From the NCBI RefSeq assembly GCF_000156175.1, contig NZ_GG692710.1:126160-190159 (forward strand): a DNA stretch of 64,000 bases, in the 5' to 3' direction. The stretch is from Collinsella intestinalis DSM 13280 (lineage in GTDB: Bacteria; Actinomycetota; Coriobacteriia; Coriobacteriales; Coriobacteriaceae). The notes beneath the pieces were generated by a model. The model was not told the DNA's origin. It worked only from the letters and a program-made list of their open reading frames with translations, and ran no database searches. Below, piece after piece: positions 7,650-15,056 of the stretch; position 1 is the first letter of the stretch, and every line of letters starts with the position of its first letter. Both the position numbers and the translations under genes were made by a program.

Positions 7650-8051
7650 ATGGATGACGCGACGACGCAGCTAGCCGATCGTCTGCTCGACCTTCGCCGC
7701 AAGGCCGGCTATTCGCAGGAGCAGCTGGCGGACCTGCTTGGGGTTTCCCGTCAGGCCATCTCGAAGTGGGAGGGTGCCCAGGGCCGCCCCGAAGTCGACA
7801 ACGTGGTCAAGCTCGCGCAGATCTACCGTGTGAGCACAGACTTCATCCTCACGGGCTCGGCGAGCGTCCCGTCGGTGTGCGAGACGCCCTCGGCGCCCGC
7901 CCCGCGCGAGCTGTCGCGTGAGTACCGCTTCGCCCTCAGTGCCCTCATGGTCATCGCGGGCACTGCGGTTGTGTTCCTGCTGATCGTCGTTATCCTGACC
8001 ATCCTGTCCACGATACTCACCTCGGGTGCCGACATCCCCGGCTGGAAGTAG
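7650..8051 (+). CDS. XRE-family regulator with C-terminal membrane helix
   Basis: A 133-residue protein. The N-terminal XRE helix-turn-helix (residues about 8-62) contains LRRKAGYSQEQLADLLGVSR and QAISKWEGAQGRPEVDNVVK. One membrane helix follows near residues 95-122 (FALSALMVIAGTAVVFLLIV). AAGGAGG lies eight bases before ATG 7650, which sets the start. It is followed 154 bases later by an ABC transporter of the FtsX/MacB type. The pattern of XRE regulator plus membrane segment next to a transporter recurs several times in this window. It probably controls the transporter (inference). Confidence 0.88.
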   Translation: MDDATTQLADRLLDLRRKAGYSQEQLADLLGVSRQAISKWEGAQGRPEVDNVVKLAQIYRVSTDFILTGSASVPSVCETPSAPAPRELSREYRFALSALMVIAGTAVVFLLIVVILTILSTILTSGADIPGWK

Positions 8052-8205
8052 CCGCTGGCCGAGGCCTCGTATTCACTATCAACTGATGAGACGCGTGCAA
8101 GGTAACTTGGCGCTTGTCCGATGCGCCCTTTCTTGCAGGGTGCAGGGCTCGTGCGCTTTGGCCTTGCATGCTCACGGGCGGATTGGCAAAAGGAGCAGAA
8201 GAATT

Positions 8206-8961
8206 ATGGGCATCCTCGTTGAGGCGTGTGGCGTATGCAAAAGTTATAAGCATGGAAATCTGAACACCGAGGTTCTTCGCCACGTTGATATGAATGTGTT
8301 GGCAGGTGAGATGGTATCCATCGTGGGACCATCCGGTTCGGGCAAGTCGACGCTGCTGCACTGTCTGGCGGGGCTTGAGGTCCCCGATGCGGGCGAGATT
8401 CATCTTATGGGCGTGGATGTCGTGCGAGCGAGGCGCGGCGAGCGCGCGAAGGTCAGGGCTCGACATGTCGGGTTCGTGTTCCAGCAGTACAATCTCATGC
8501 CCTCGCTCTCCGTGGGTGAGAACGTCTCACTGCCCGCGCGCTTTGCCGGTCGCAGGGTGAGCGGGAAGGATGTGTGCGATCTCTTGGAGAGGGTCGGTAT
8601 GGGAGGGAAGGAGCATGCCCGTCCAGCCGAGTTGTCCGGCGGCGAGGCGCAGCGCGTGGCGCTCGCCCGGGCTATCGCTTCCTGTCCGGACATCGTGTTC
8701 GCCGATGAACCCACCGGCGCCCTCGACACGGCGAACGGGAACGCGGTCCTCGACATACTGCGAGCCATGGCGGATGGGGAGAGCCGGGCCGTCGTCATGG
8801 TGACGCACGATCTTGAGGCGGCCGCTCGTGCCGATCGGGTGTTTGTAATGCGTGACGGGAAGATCGTCCACATGATGACTCGTCCTGCGTCGCGGGAAAT
8901 CCTCACCGCGATGGAGGCGGTTGGGGAGCGCGATACCGATGAGGGGGCGATGTTGCGATGA
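8206..8961 (+). CDS. ABC transporter ATP-binding protein, MacB/LolD type
   Basis: A 251-residue ATPase: Walker A GPSGSGKST (about residues 42-50), Q-loop FVFQQYNLMPSLSVGENV, signature LSGGEAQRVALARAIA, Walker B DIVFADEPTGALD, H-loop VTHD. These signatures place it with the LolD/MacB/BceA subfamily that pairs with FtsX-type permeases. The start at 8206 follows AGGAGCAGAAG. Its stop overlaps the permease start by four bases (ATGA), so the two are coupled. The subfamily couples ATP hydrolysis to a mechanical movement of the permease, often for antimicrobial-peptide resistance or lipoprotein release; the specific role here is unknown. Confidence 0.93.
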   Translation: MGILVEACGVCKSYKHGNLNTEVLRHVDMNVLAGEMVSIVGPSGSGKSTLLHCLAGLEVPDAGEIHLMGVDVVRARRGERAKVRARHVGFVFQQYNLMPSLSVGENVSLPARFAGRRVSGKDVCDLLERVGMGGKEHARPAELSGGEAQRVALARAIASCPDIVFADEPTGALDTANGNAVLDILRAMADGESRAVVMVTHDLEAAARADRVFVMRDGKIVHMMTRPASREILTAMEAVGERDTDEGAMLR

Positions 8962-10325
8962 TCCGTCTGCTTGTGGGTGATGTTCGGGAGCATTGGCATG
9001 TGTGGTTCGGTGTGCTCGCCGTTGCTACCGCATTTGGCTATATGGGAGGTTGGTTCGCATCGTTTTCCGCAACGGCGGCCGCGGACCCGATGGTCTCGAC
9101 TTCTTTCTTCTTTAGAAGCGCCGCCCAGGCGATTCTCATGTTCTCGGCGATTGCCGGATGCGTCGTTCTCTCCTCAACGGCTCGGGGAAGCGTCGTCTCG
9201 TTGCGGCGAACCTACGCCCTGTGGCAGGTGATCAACATTCCTCCGGTTGTGGTGGGCTTTGCCGTCATCGTTCAAATTGCACTCGTGGGGGTCTTCGGTT
9301 TGTGCTTGGGCTTGGCCTTGTGCTGGGCAAGCTCATCCACCGTGTTCAGCGCTCTGTTCATGGATATCGACTTGTTCGAAGGGGTGCGGCTTCTGCCGGG
9401 ATTTTCCCTCTGCCCTGCGGTTCTGGGTGTGTCGCTATTCGTGTCGGTACTCGGCGGGACGCGCGCCGCAAGGGCGGCGGCGTGTACGCCGCCCGTGATG
9501 GCTTTGCGTGACGAGTGGTCGGTCGAGGGCGCATCCGAGCGCATGATGCCGCTGCGCTGGCTTGCCGCCCTTGCCGCATGCGCCGCTGCCGCATGGTGTG
9601 TGTCCACGGTTGACCCCGTCTTAGCCCCTGTCGATTTCGGTCAGAGCACCTGGCTCGTCTTTTTGCCTATTGCAATCCCGGCGCTAATTACGGCTCTCGC
9701 CCCTGTACTTTTGCCGAGGATCCTGCGAGCGGCGACGTGTCCGTTGTCGCGCTGGACGGCGTGGCTTCTCGCGCGCGGGAGCGCTCAGCACGGCTTGACA
9801 CAGAGCTTGTCGATTGAGACATCCCTCGTGGTTGCCATGGGTGTCGTTGCGGGTTTCTATTCGATGATGAGCCTGATGGAGCAGTATGCCACGGCATACG
9901 ACTTGCCGATTGGGAGCGGATTCGGTTTCGACCCGCGCCTCGCGTGCGTAATGTTCGCGGGGCCGGTTATCTTGGCGGCTGTGGGGTCGTGCGCAAACGT
10001 GGCTCTCGCCCTGCGTGTGCGGGAGCGTGACGCATCGTTGCTGGAGGTGCTGGGCGCCACCCCACGCCAAGTCTGTGTCGTCTCGGTTCTCGAGGCGTAT
10101 ATGCATGTGGTGACAGCAGGCTCAGCTGCATTACTTGCGGTTGTGCTTTCCAACATGATCGCGGCCCATGCGTTGGGCTTGGGTGCTGGGAGCGCGATGC
10201 TGTCCGTGCGTTTTGTCCCTGCCGTCCTCATCGCCGTCGCAGGTTTCGTCGTGCTGGTCGTAGCAGGGCTGATGCCGGTGCTGCGCATGATCAGGACCGC
10301 ACCGGTGCGGTTTCTCAATGAGTGA
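8958..10325 (+). CDS. FtsX-type ABC transporter permease
   Basis: A 455-residue membrane protein with about eight hydrophobic segments, including WFGVLAVATAFGYMGGWFA near the N-terminus and two FtsX-like bundles (VGFAVIVQIALVGVFGLCLG; VILAAVGSCANVALALRVRE; VLIAVAGFVVLVVAGLMPVL). The motif LRVRERDASLLEVLGATPRQ is the typical FtsX cytoplasmic loop. It overlaps the ATPase gene by four bases. No large periplasmic domain is evident, so it looks more like a Bce-type or simple FtsX permease than MacB itself. It forms the exporter or sensor-transporter with the protein from 8206-8961. Confidence 0.88.
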   Translation: MIRLLVGDVREHWHVWFGVLAVATAFGYMGGWFASFSATAAADPMVSTSFFFRSAAQAILMFSAIAGCVVLSSTARGSVVSLRRTYALWQVINIPPVVVGFAVIVQIALVGVFGLCLGLALCWASSSTVFSALFMDIDLFEGVRLLPGFSLCPAVLGVSLFVSVLGGTRAARAAACTPPVMALRDEWSVEGASERMMPLRWLAALAACAAAAWCVSTVDPVLAPVDFGQSTWLVFLPIAIPALITALAPVLLPRILRAATCPLSRWTAWLLARGSAQHGLTQSLSIETSLVVAMGVVAGFYSMMSLMEQYATAYDLPIGSGFGFDPRLACVMFAGPVILAAVGSCANVALALRVRERDASLLEVLGATPRQVCVVSVLEAYMHVVTAGSAALLAVVLSNMIAAHALGLGAGSAMLSVRFVPAVLIAVAGFVVLVVAGLMPVLRMIRTAPVRFLNE

Positions 10326-10387
10326 CAGAATTTGCGAGTGAGCTGATTGAGCGGGCGTTTCTTCTATCGAGCCCTCTGTATGAGTTT

Positions 10388-10444
10388 TGTTCAACTTGTT
10401 AAACCTTGTTCAACTTGTTAAACTCTGTTCAACTTGTTAAACTT
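10388..10444. repeat. Three tandem 19-bp iterons upstream of ATPase gene
   Basis: Three exact-period copies begin at 10388, 10407 and 10426. The first 17 bases, TGTTCAACTTGTTAAAC, are identical in all three and only the last two bases vary. The array ends 25 bases before the GTG of the ATPase gene. A period of 19 bp (nearly two helical turns) puts all copies on the same face of DNA, as expected for cooperative protein binding. Confidence 0.9.
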
Positions 10445-10469
10445 CTTTGACCGCAGAGGGTGATGTGCG

Positions 10470-11546
10470 GTGGTGCGCGTTAATCCGTTCAAGCCGACGG
10501 CTGGAATGAATCCACCTGAACTTATCGGTCGAGATGAGATTCTCGACGACTTTACCGAAGCGCTTGAAAACGGCCCCGGAGCTCCTGACAGATTACTTCG
10601 CGTTTCCGGGGTCCGTGGCGTGGGTAAGACCGTGCTCCTTAACGCATTTGGAGACATCGCGCGCGAGCATGGGTTCCATGTTGTTGACGTCGCCGCGAAC
10701 GCGGGCTTTTGCGATCGCATTCTCGGTGCCCTCTCGCGGAATCGCGAAGTGTCCTCGCTGTCGATATCCCCTTCTATATTGGGCGTGAGCTTGGGTTCCG
10801 TCGAGATATCCAAGTCGGCGACGCAGCTGGGGGAGGCGATGTACGAGGCTTCGCGCAACGGTGGCCTCTTGATCACGCTCGATGAAATTCAAGATGCGCC
10901 GCTCGATGAGATGCGCGAGTTGGGTAACGAGATTCAGCTGCTGGTGCGCCAGGGTGCGAACGTCGCCTTTGCATTCGCGGGTCTTCCCGCTTCGGTCGAT
11001 GGTGTCGTGGTGGACGAGACCCTGACGTTTCTACAGCGGGCCAAGCATGTCGAGCTCAAGCGCCTTATGGACTTTGAGGTCGGAGACTCGTTTGAGGACA
11101 CGATGGTGCGCGCGGGCAAGTCCGTCGCACCCGGGGTGTCCGATATGCTCACGGCCGCCGCTGCCGGCTATCCCTTCATGGTCCAGCTTGTCGGATATTA
11201 CACCTGGCAGTCAGCTTCGCGCCGCGGTTCTGATGCGGTTGAGCTGTGCGATGCGCAAAAGGGCATCGCGACGGCGCGCAAGAGCTTCGACAACATGGTG
11301 ATTGAACCGGCGCTCAGGCGCGTCTCGGGCAAGCAGTTCGAGTACCTTGCTGCCATGGCGCGATGTGGGTCTGGCCCCGTGGCGTCTGGCGATATCGCGC
11401 GCGAGATGGGGGTCGACGCCACGTCCGTGAGCACCTATCGTCGCCGCCTCGTAGATGCGGCGCTCATCGAGGCGCCGTCCTACGGCGTGGTCAGCTTTGC
11501 GATTCCCTACATGCGCGAATACCTGCTCGAGCACGTGAGGGAGTAG
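10470..11546 (+). CDS. P-loop ATPase with C-terminal winged helix (archaeal-ATPase/Orc1-like)
   Basis: A 358-residue protein. It begins with the ATPase lead-in MNPPELIGRDEILDDFTEAL, then Walker A GVRGVGKTVLL (about residues 50-60), Walker B GLLITLDEIQDA (about 131-142), a sensor-like VAFAFAGLPASVD, and a C-terminal winged helix (YLAAMARCGSGPVASGDIAR, then VDATSVSTYRRRLVDAALIE). Such standalone STAND/archaeal-ATPase proteins occur widely, often with unknown signalling or defence roles. GTG 10470 (or 10473) follows GCAGAGGG. It stands alone and is preceded by three iterons that could be its own binding sites. Function not assigned. Confidence 0.85.
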   Translation: MVRVNPFKPTAGMNPPELIGRDEILDDFTEALENGPGAPDRLLRVSGVRGVGKTVLLNAFGDIAREHGFHVVDVAANAGFCDRILGALSRNREVSSLSISPSILGVSLGSVEISKSATQLGEAMYEASRNGGLLITLDEIQDAPLDEMRELGNEIQLLVRQGANVAFAFAGLPASVDGVVVDETLTFLQRAKHVELKRLMDFEVGDSFEDTMVRAGKSVAPGVSDMLTAAAAGYPFMVQLVGYYTWQSASRRGSDAVELCDAQKGIATARKSFDNMVIEPALRRVSGKQFEYLAAMARCGSGPVASGDIAREMGVDATSVSTYRRRLVDAALIEAPSYGVVSFAIPYMREYLLEHVRE

Positions 11547-11595
11547 GGCTGGCCCGTTGTTATCGCTGCATGTGCGCGTAGAGGGTGAGCGCGAT

Positions 11596-11630
11596 CACCT
11601 CAATTTAGGGACTGTCCCTAAATTGAGGTG
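11596..11630. repeat. 33-bp palindromic repeat family, copy R4 (perfect)
   Basis: CACCTCAATTTAGGGAC, a central T, then the exact reverse complement: a perfect 35-base dyad between the convergent ATPase and DUF4097 genes. Twelve bases further on (11642-11655) CCTATTTCGAGGTG resembles the right half of copy R3, so a partial copy forms the end of the DUF4097 reading frame. Confidence 0.9.
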
Positions 11631-11641
11631 AGGGCTGATTC

Positions 11642-12601
11642 CTATTTCGAGGTGAAGTTGATCTGGATGTCGCCCAGGTTGCTGTCGACGCTAATGGTGC
11701 GCGCGGCGTCGTCGGCACCTTGCGGCGACACGATGTCGCCCTGGTTGGTGTGGGCGTCGATGTGGTAGGAGTCTTCTGCCCCCAGGTACGACAGGTAGAT
11801 GTCCCCGTTCACGCTCTCGATCCGACTTGCGGTGACGTCGAGCCTCTGCGCCGAGATGTCGCCGTTCACCGATTCGCACAGCAGGTCATCCTGCAGCGCC
11901 ATGTCCACCAACATGATGTCGCCGTTTTCGTTTACGACCTGGGCCTTGCGTGCCGTGGTGCCTCCCAGCGAGATGTCGCCGTTGAAGTTGGTCGTGAGGA
12001 CCGCCTCGGCCTCGACGCCGGAGAGCAGGGTGTCGCCGTTCTCGTTGATTGCGTCGAGCTTGGCGGCGGAGACATTCTTCGCCACGACGTCTCCGTTGCT
12101 GTTGGAAGCTCGCAGCCCGGCGAGCCCGTGCACGTTAGCCGCAACGACATCGCCCGAATCGGAGTGCACCTCGATCTCACCGGTGAACGAGGCTGGCACG
12201 CGCACTACGGTCGTAGTGTCGTCGACGCCGCCGGCCTCAGCAGGGGAGAGGTCGATCATGACGCCCTCCATGGGCTGCGAGTCGACGTCAATCTTGAGCA
12301 CGCCGTCAGTGTCTTCAACGGAGACACTCTGGCAGTTTCCCGTCCAATACTCGAGTTCGATGGCATCGCCGTCGGCGGGTTCGAGGAGGACGTTCTCGAA
12401 TTCGGACGTGATGACGATGCTTTTGTGCGGCGAAGTCGCTTCGTCTTCGAGCGTGCTCACCGTTTGATGCCAGTCGTAGTTCACGGTGGATAGACGTGCT
12501 GTATCGAATCCGGCCGCCGCCCAAGCGCCGCACGAGAGCACGGTTCCGGTCCCGATGAGCGCCGCGGCGGTGATGAGGATGATCTTGGGCGCCTTACGCA
12601 T
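11642..12601 (-). CDS. DUF4097 family beta-strand repeat protein (LiaG-like)
   Basis: A 319-residue exported protein. It has an N-terminal membrane/signal segment (IILITAAALIGTGTVLSCGA, residues 6-25), then a right-handed beta-helix-like run of repeated units with the core NGDI/NGDV (SDSGDVVAANVHG, NSNGDVVAKNVS, NENGDTLLSGV, NFNGDISLGG, NENGDIMLVDM, VNGDISAQRLD, VNGDIYLSYLG). This is the DUF4097 adhesin-like fold found in LiaG-type envelope-stress proteins. It is the last gene of a PadR-DUF1700-DUF4097 operon and overlaps the preceding gene by eight bases. Envelope-stress sensing is the family context; the exact role is unknown. The last codons overlap a partial palindromic repeat. Confidence 0.9.
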   Translation of the reverse strand: MRKAPKIILITAAALIGTGTVLSCGAWAAAGFDTARLSTVNYDWHQTVSTLEDEATSPHKSIVITSEFENVLLEPADGDAIELEYWTGNCQSVSVEDTDGVLKIDVDSQPMEGVMIDLSPAEAGGVDDTTTVVRVPASFTGEIEVHSDSGDVVAANVHGLAGLRASNSNGDVVAKNVSAAKLDAINENGDTLLSGVEAEAVLTTNFNGDISLGGTTARKAQVVNENGDIMLVDMALQDDLLCESVNGDISAQRLDVTASRIESVNGDIYLSYLGAEDSYHIDAHTNQGDIVSPQGADDAARTISVDSNLGDIQINFTSK

Positions 12602-13304
12602 TGTGGACGCCTCCTTCCGGGAGGGTTGCTTGGCCGGGGCGGGTGCTCTCGGCGGCCGAGGGCATGCTCGGGGTGCCGTGGGTCCTTGCTCGATTGGGCG
12701 TGTCGCCGTCACCTTCGCCGCTCACGCGCACGAACAGGCTCGCGATCCAGCGCGCGAAAGCTCGCGTTGCCTGGAAGAGCAGCTTGCTTGCCCAGAACAC
12801 GGCGAAGGAGGCGATGAGCCCGAAGCCGCTCGACACGAGCGAGAGACCGAGGACGAAGACGCCGGGCAGCGGCATGCCCCCGCCCAAGGTCGAGGTGAGC
12901 GCGGCGATCCCCGCGAAGGGCATGAGCACGAGGACCGCGTCGACGGCCCACAGCGCGGCGATGACCGCCCAAATCGCGACGTACACGGCGAGCGCCGCTG
13001 CCGCGAGCGCGAGCGCGACGGGCACCCAGATGGGGGAGAACACGGCGAGCAGCACGATGTTGAGGGTGCGGCTGCCGGTGTTGGCCCGCGCGATGGCGCG
13101 CGGGATGGGCGGCGTCTCGGCGGTGATCTGCGCTGCGATCTCATCGATCAAACCCAGGTCTGCCACCGCCTCGACTTCGGAAAGGCCGTCTTCCATGCGG
13201 TCGCTGACGGCCTCGTCGTAGAACGCGAGCGCCTGCTCGACTTCGGCGTGCGGCAGCTTGCCCAGCGCCCGCTCGAGCTCGGAGAGGAATTCCTGCCTGG
13301 TCAT
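12594..13304 (-). CDS. DUF1700 (HAAS-domain) membrane protein
   Basis: A 236-residue protein. The N-terminal HAAS domain (MTRQEFLSELERALGKLPHA, then EQALAFYDEAVSDRMEDGLS, residues 1-60) is followed by four hydrophobic segments (TLNIVLLAVFSPIWVPVALA, LAVYVAIWAVIAALWAVDAV, GVFVLGLSLVSSGFGLIASF and others) and a polar tail. HAAS proteins usually sit between a PadR regulator and a membrane effector. Start and stop overlap both neighbours by a few bases, so translation of the three genes is coupled. It is a likely signalling partner in the membrane for the PadR repressor (inference from the family). Confidence 0.9.
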   Translation of the reverse strand: MTRQEFLSELERALGKLPHAEVEQALAFYDEAVSDRMEDGLSEVEAVADLGLIDEIAAQITAETPPIPRAIARANTGSRTLNIVLLAVFSPIWVPVALALAAAALAVYVAIWAVIAALWAVDAVLVLMPFAGIAALTSTLGGGMPLPGVFVLGLSLVSSGFGLIASFAVFWASKLLFQATRAFARWIASLFVRVSGEGDGDTPNRARTHGTPSMPSAAESTRPGQATLPEGGVHNA

Positions 13305-13615
13305 ACGTGTGCACCTCGCTTTACAAAGTCATAGATCGACATGATGTCCGCCTGCTCTGATAGGAACTCGGCGATGCGCTCCTCACCTGCGGGCATGAGC
13401 CGGTAATACTTGCGCAGCCTGCCGTTGTGCTCCACGGAGTAGGCGGTCAGGCACTCGGCCTTCTCGAGGCGCTTGAGCAGCGGGTAGAGCGTCGACTCGG
13501 TGAGCCCCAGGATGTCGGGTACGTCCTTCACGATCTGGTAGCCGTAGGAGTCCCGTCCCTGGAGCGACGCGAGCACGCACATCTCGAGGAAGCCGCGCTT
13601 CATCTGAGCATCCAT
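13301..13615 (-). CDS. PadR-family transcriptional regulator
   Basis: A 104-residue winged-helix protein: MKRGFLEMCVLASLQGRDSY, GYQIVKDVP, LTESTLYPLLKRLEKAECLT, GRLRKYYRLMPAGEER. This is the compact PadR-s2 type without the long C-terminal coiled domain. It is first in the operon with the DUF1700 and DUF4097 genes and overlaps the DUF1700 gene by four bases. An inverted repeat ATACTAT-N7-ATAGTAT lies 19 bases upstream and is probably its own operator. Confidence 0.93.
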   Translation of the reverse strand: MDAQMKRGFLEMCVLASLQGRDSYGYQIVKDVPDILGLTESTLYPLLKRLEKAECLTAYSVEHNGRLRKYYRLMPAGEERIAEFLSEQADIMSIYDFVKRGAHV

Positions 13616-13633
13616 GATACCTCCCTTCGACCG

Positions 13634-13654
13634 ATACTATACGGAGCATAGTAT
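13634..13654. promoter_or_regulatory. Inverted repeat, probable PadR operator
   Basis: ATACTAT at 13634-13640 and ATAGTAT at 13648-13654 are exact inverted copies with a 7-base spacer, 19 bases upstream of the padR start. The minus strand also contains TATACT here, so the site overlaps a likely -10 box and binding would block transcription. Confidence 0.65.
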
Positions 13655-13706
13655 AAGGCGTCAACTGCCTAATGGTTGAATCGAGCGCGTATTTTTACGT
13701 GAGAGT

Positions 13707-13732
13707 AATGCCCGCGCTTGTGCGCGGGCATT
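13707..13732. terminator. Hairpin between padR operon and XRE-LURP gene
   Basis: AATGCCCGCGC at 13707-13717 and GCGCGGGCATT at 13722-13732 form an 11-bp stem with a 4-base loop, 87 bases past the stop of the gene at 13820-14650. The following T-run is poor on the minus strand. Confidence 0.55.
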
Positions 13733-13819
13733 GCCAGGGAAAGATGATGTAGCTGGGTTGAAATGGACGCATGGCCGGGAAATGTACCGCAATTCGCAAA
13801 GCCCCGGCCATTCAAAGGT

Positions 13820-14650
13820 TCAGATAGAAGCTTTGCCCGCGCCGCGCACCCACACGCGGTCGTAGTCGCGGAGCATCAAGATCGCGAACGTCACGCCGAG
13901 TGCGAGGGGAGCCGAAGCATCGTCCACGATTTCGATGCCATATGCGGTCCGGTTGAGGGCCCGACGTGCGTTGATGCGGGCGATTGCGCTGTTGTTTCGT
14001 GCTATCGAGAACTCGTCCCCCATGAGGTTGCCTTCCACGCCGACGCCGCCGCCGTCGAACCGTATGACGTCTTTGTAGCCGTTGTCGATGCGGGTCTCGC
14101 GACGGAGTTGGATTCGGTCGAATCCCTCCATGCGTACTTGGAAGACGGGGTGCTGGAGAGCGTGTCTGCGTGTGATAGAGCCAACTTTGTACCCATGTTC
14201 ATCCAAGATGTGGTAAAGGCTTCTGCTGAATAGCGTCGCGATGCGCACCAGGCGATACGCAAGCCCGTGTGAATCGGTGACATCGGCATCCTCGAATCTG
14301 CCGTGTGCGGGCCCGCCCGTCGAGCGAAGTTCGAAGAGGCCCAGCGTGGATGTATGGTTCCAGTCGGCGGCTTGCCGATTTCCAGGGTTGAACGTCTCTC
14401 CTGCAATGAGGAGGTGATTCTTGTCGCGTTCGAGCGCCTGGGCCATCACCTGCTCGTCGCCCTTCACCATCTCGTCGAGAGAGAGCCCGAAGAGCGCGCC
14501 CATCAGCACGAGGCTTTGAATGTCAGGCGTGGTATCGCCCCGTTCCCAGTTGCTGACGGTGTTTCTTGACACCCAGATGGCGTCGGCGAGATCGGCTTGC
14601 GACATCCCGAGTTCTTTGCGTCCAAGCTTGATCTGTTCCGAGAGAATCAT
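13820..14650 (-). CDS. XRE regulator fused to a LURP-one/YxjI-like domain
   Basis: A 276-residue protein. Residues 1-65 are an XRE helix-turn-helix (LGRKELGMSQADLADAIWVS, RNTVSNWERGDTTPDIQSLV). After a linker, residues about 110-275 carry a tubby-like LURP-one-related pattern (LFSRSLYHILDEHGYKVGSI, HPVFQVRMEGFDRIQLRRET, VEGNLMGDEFSIARNNSAIA, YGIEIVDDASAPLALGVTFA). LURP-one/YxjI proteins are phospholipid-scramblase-like folds, so the fusion suggests a regulator that senses membrane state. The start is fixed by AAGGGAG nine bases upstream. It is transcribed alone. The fold assignment of the C-terminus is by pattern only. Confidence 0.8.
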   Translation of the reverse strand: MILSEQIKLGRKELGMSQADLADAIWVSRNTVSNWERGDTTPDIQSLVLMGALFGLSLDEMVKGDEQVMAQALERDKNHLLIAGETFNPGNRQAADWNHTSTLGLFELRSTGGPAHGRFEDADVTDSHGLAYRLVRIATLFSRSLYHILDEHGYKVGSITRRHALQHPVFQVRMEGFDRIQLRRETRIDNGYKDVIRFDGGGVGVEGNLMGDEFSIARNNSAIARINARRALNRTAYGIEIVDDASAPLALGVTFAILMLRDYDRVWVRGAGKASI

Positions 14651-14753
14651 CTGCGCTCCCTTCGTTGGAGTCGAACATGTTTGTCCTTTTCCAAGTTCAC
14701 CTTACCGCCTCGAGATGACTCGAGCTGCCAAATCACTTGTGCATTGCCTTTAG

Positions 14754-14884
14754 TTGAGCTTTTTCGTATCCATTTTTGAACTCGCGAAGTACAGCGGATA
14801 TCTCGTGCGGCAAAAGTGCAGGTGACGGTGTGGCCAATATCGAGACTACTTGGCGTTTTCCGATTTGAATACGAAAAAGCTCAA
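14754..14884. mobile_element. 131-bp MITE-like element, copy 1
   Basis: Perfect 16-bp terminal inverted repeats (TTGAGCTTTTTCGTAT at 14754-14769; its reverse complement at 14869-14884) enclose 99 bases with no reading frame. Internal motifs (GAA-TCG--AAGTAC near the left end, TACTTGGCG near the right) also occur in the element at 26693-26818, so the two belong to one family. It lies in the 400-base gap upstream of the XRE-LURP gene. No transposase is present. Confidence 0.65.
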
Positions 14885-14987
14885 GAAGCCAAACTGACCT
14901 AGACGTGGAGGCTGGCTACGCGGGCAAAGGTGATGTCAAAGTCCGGGTGTTTCGATGAATAGTCCCGCGTGGTTCGGAATGGGAAAT

Positions 14988-15014
14988 GGCGGGCGCCCAA
15001 AATGGGCGCCCGCC
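14988..15014. terminator. Strong hairpin downstream of DUF4179 gene
   Basis: GGCGGGCGCCC at 14988-14998 and GGGCGCCCGCC at 15004-15014 form an 11-bp GC stem with loop AAAAT, 43 bases past the stop of the gene at 15057-16295 on the minus strand. It is followed by a short ATTT run. Confidence 0.75.
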
Positions 15015-15056
15015 GTCTTCGTAATGTTAGGCATTTCCGGTCGAAGGGTGCCGTCT

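Noticed and set aside
10388-10444. Three regular repeats considered as a CRISPR array
   Set aside because: Units are 19 bp directly abutting with no unique spacers; no cas genes are near. They are iterons or operators.
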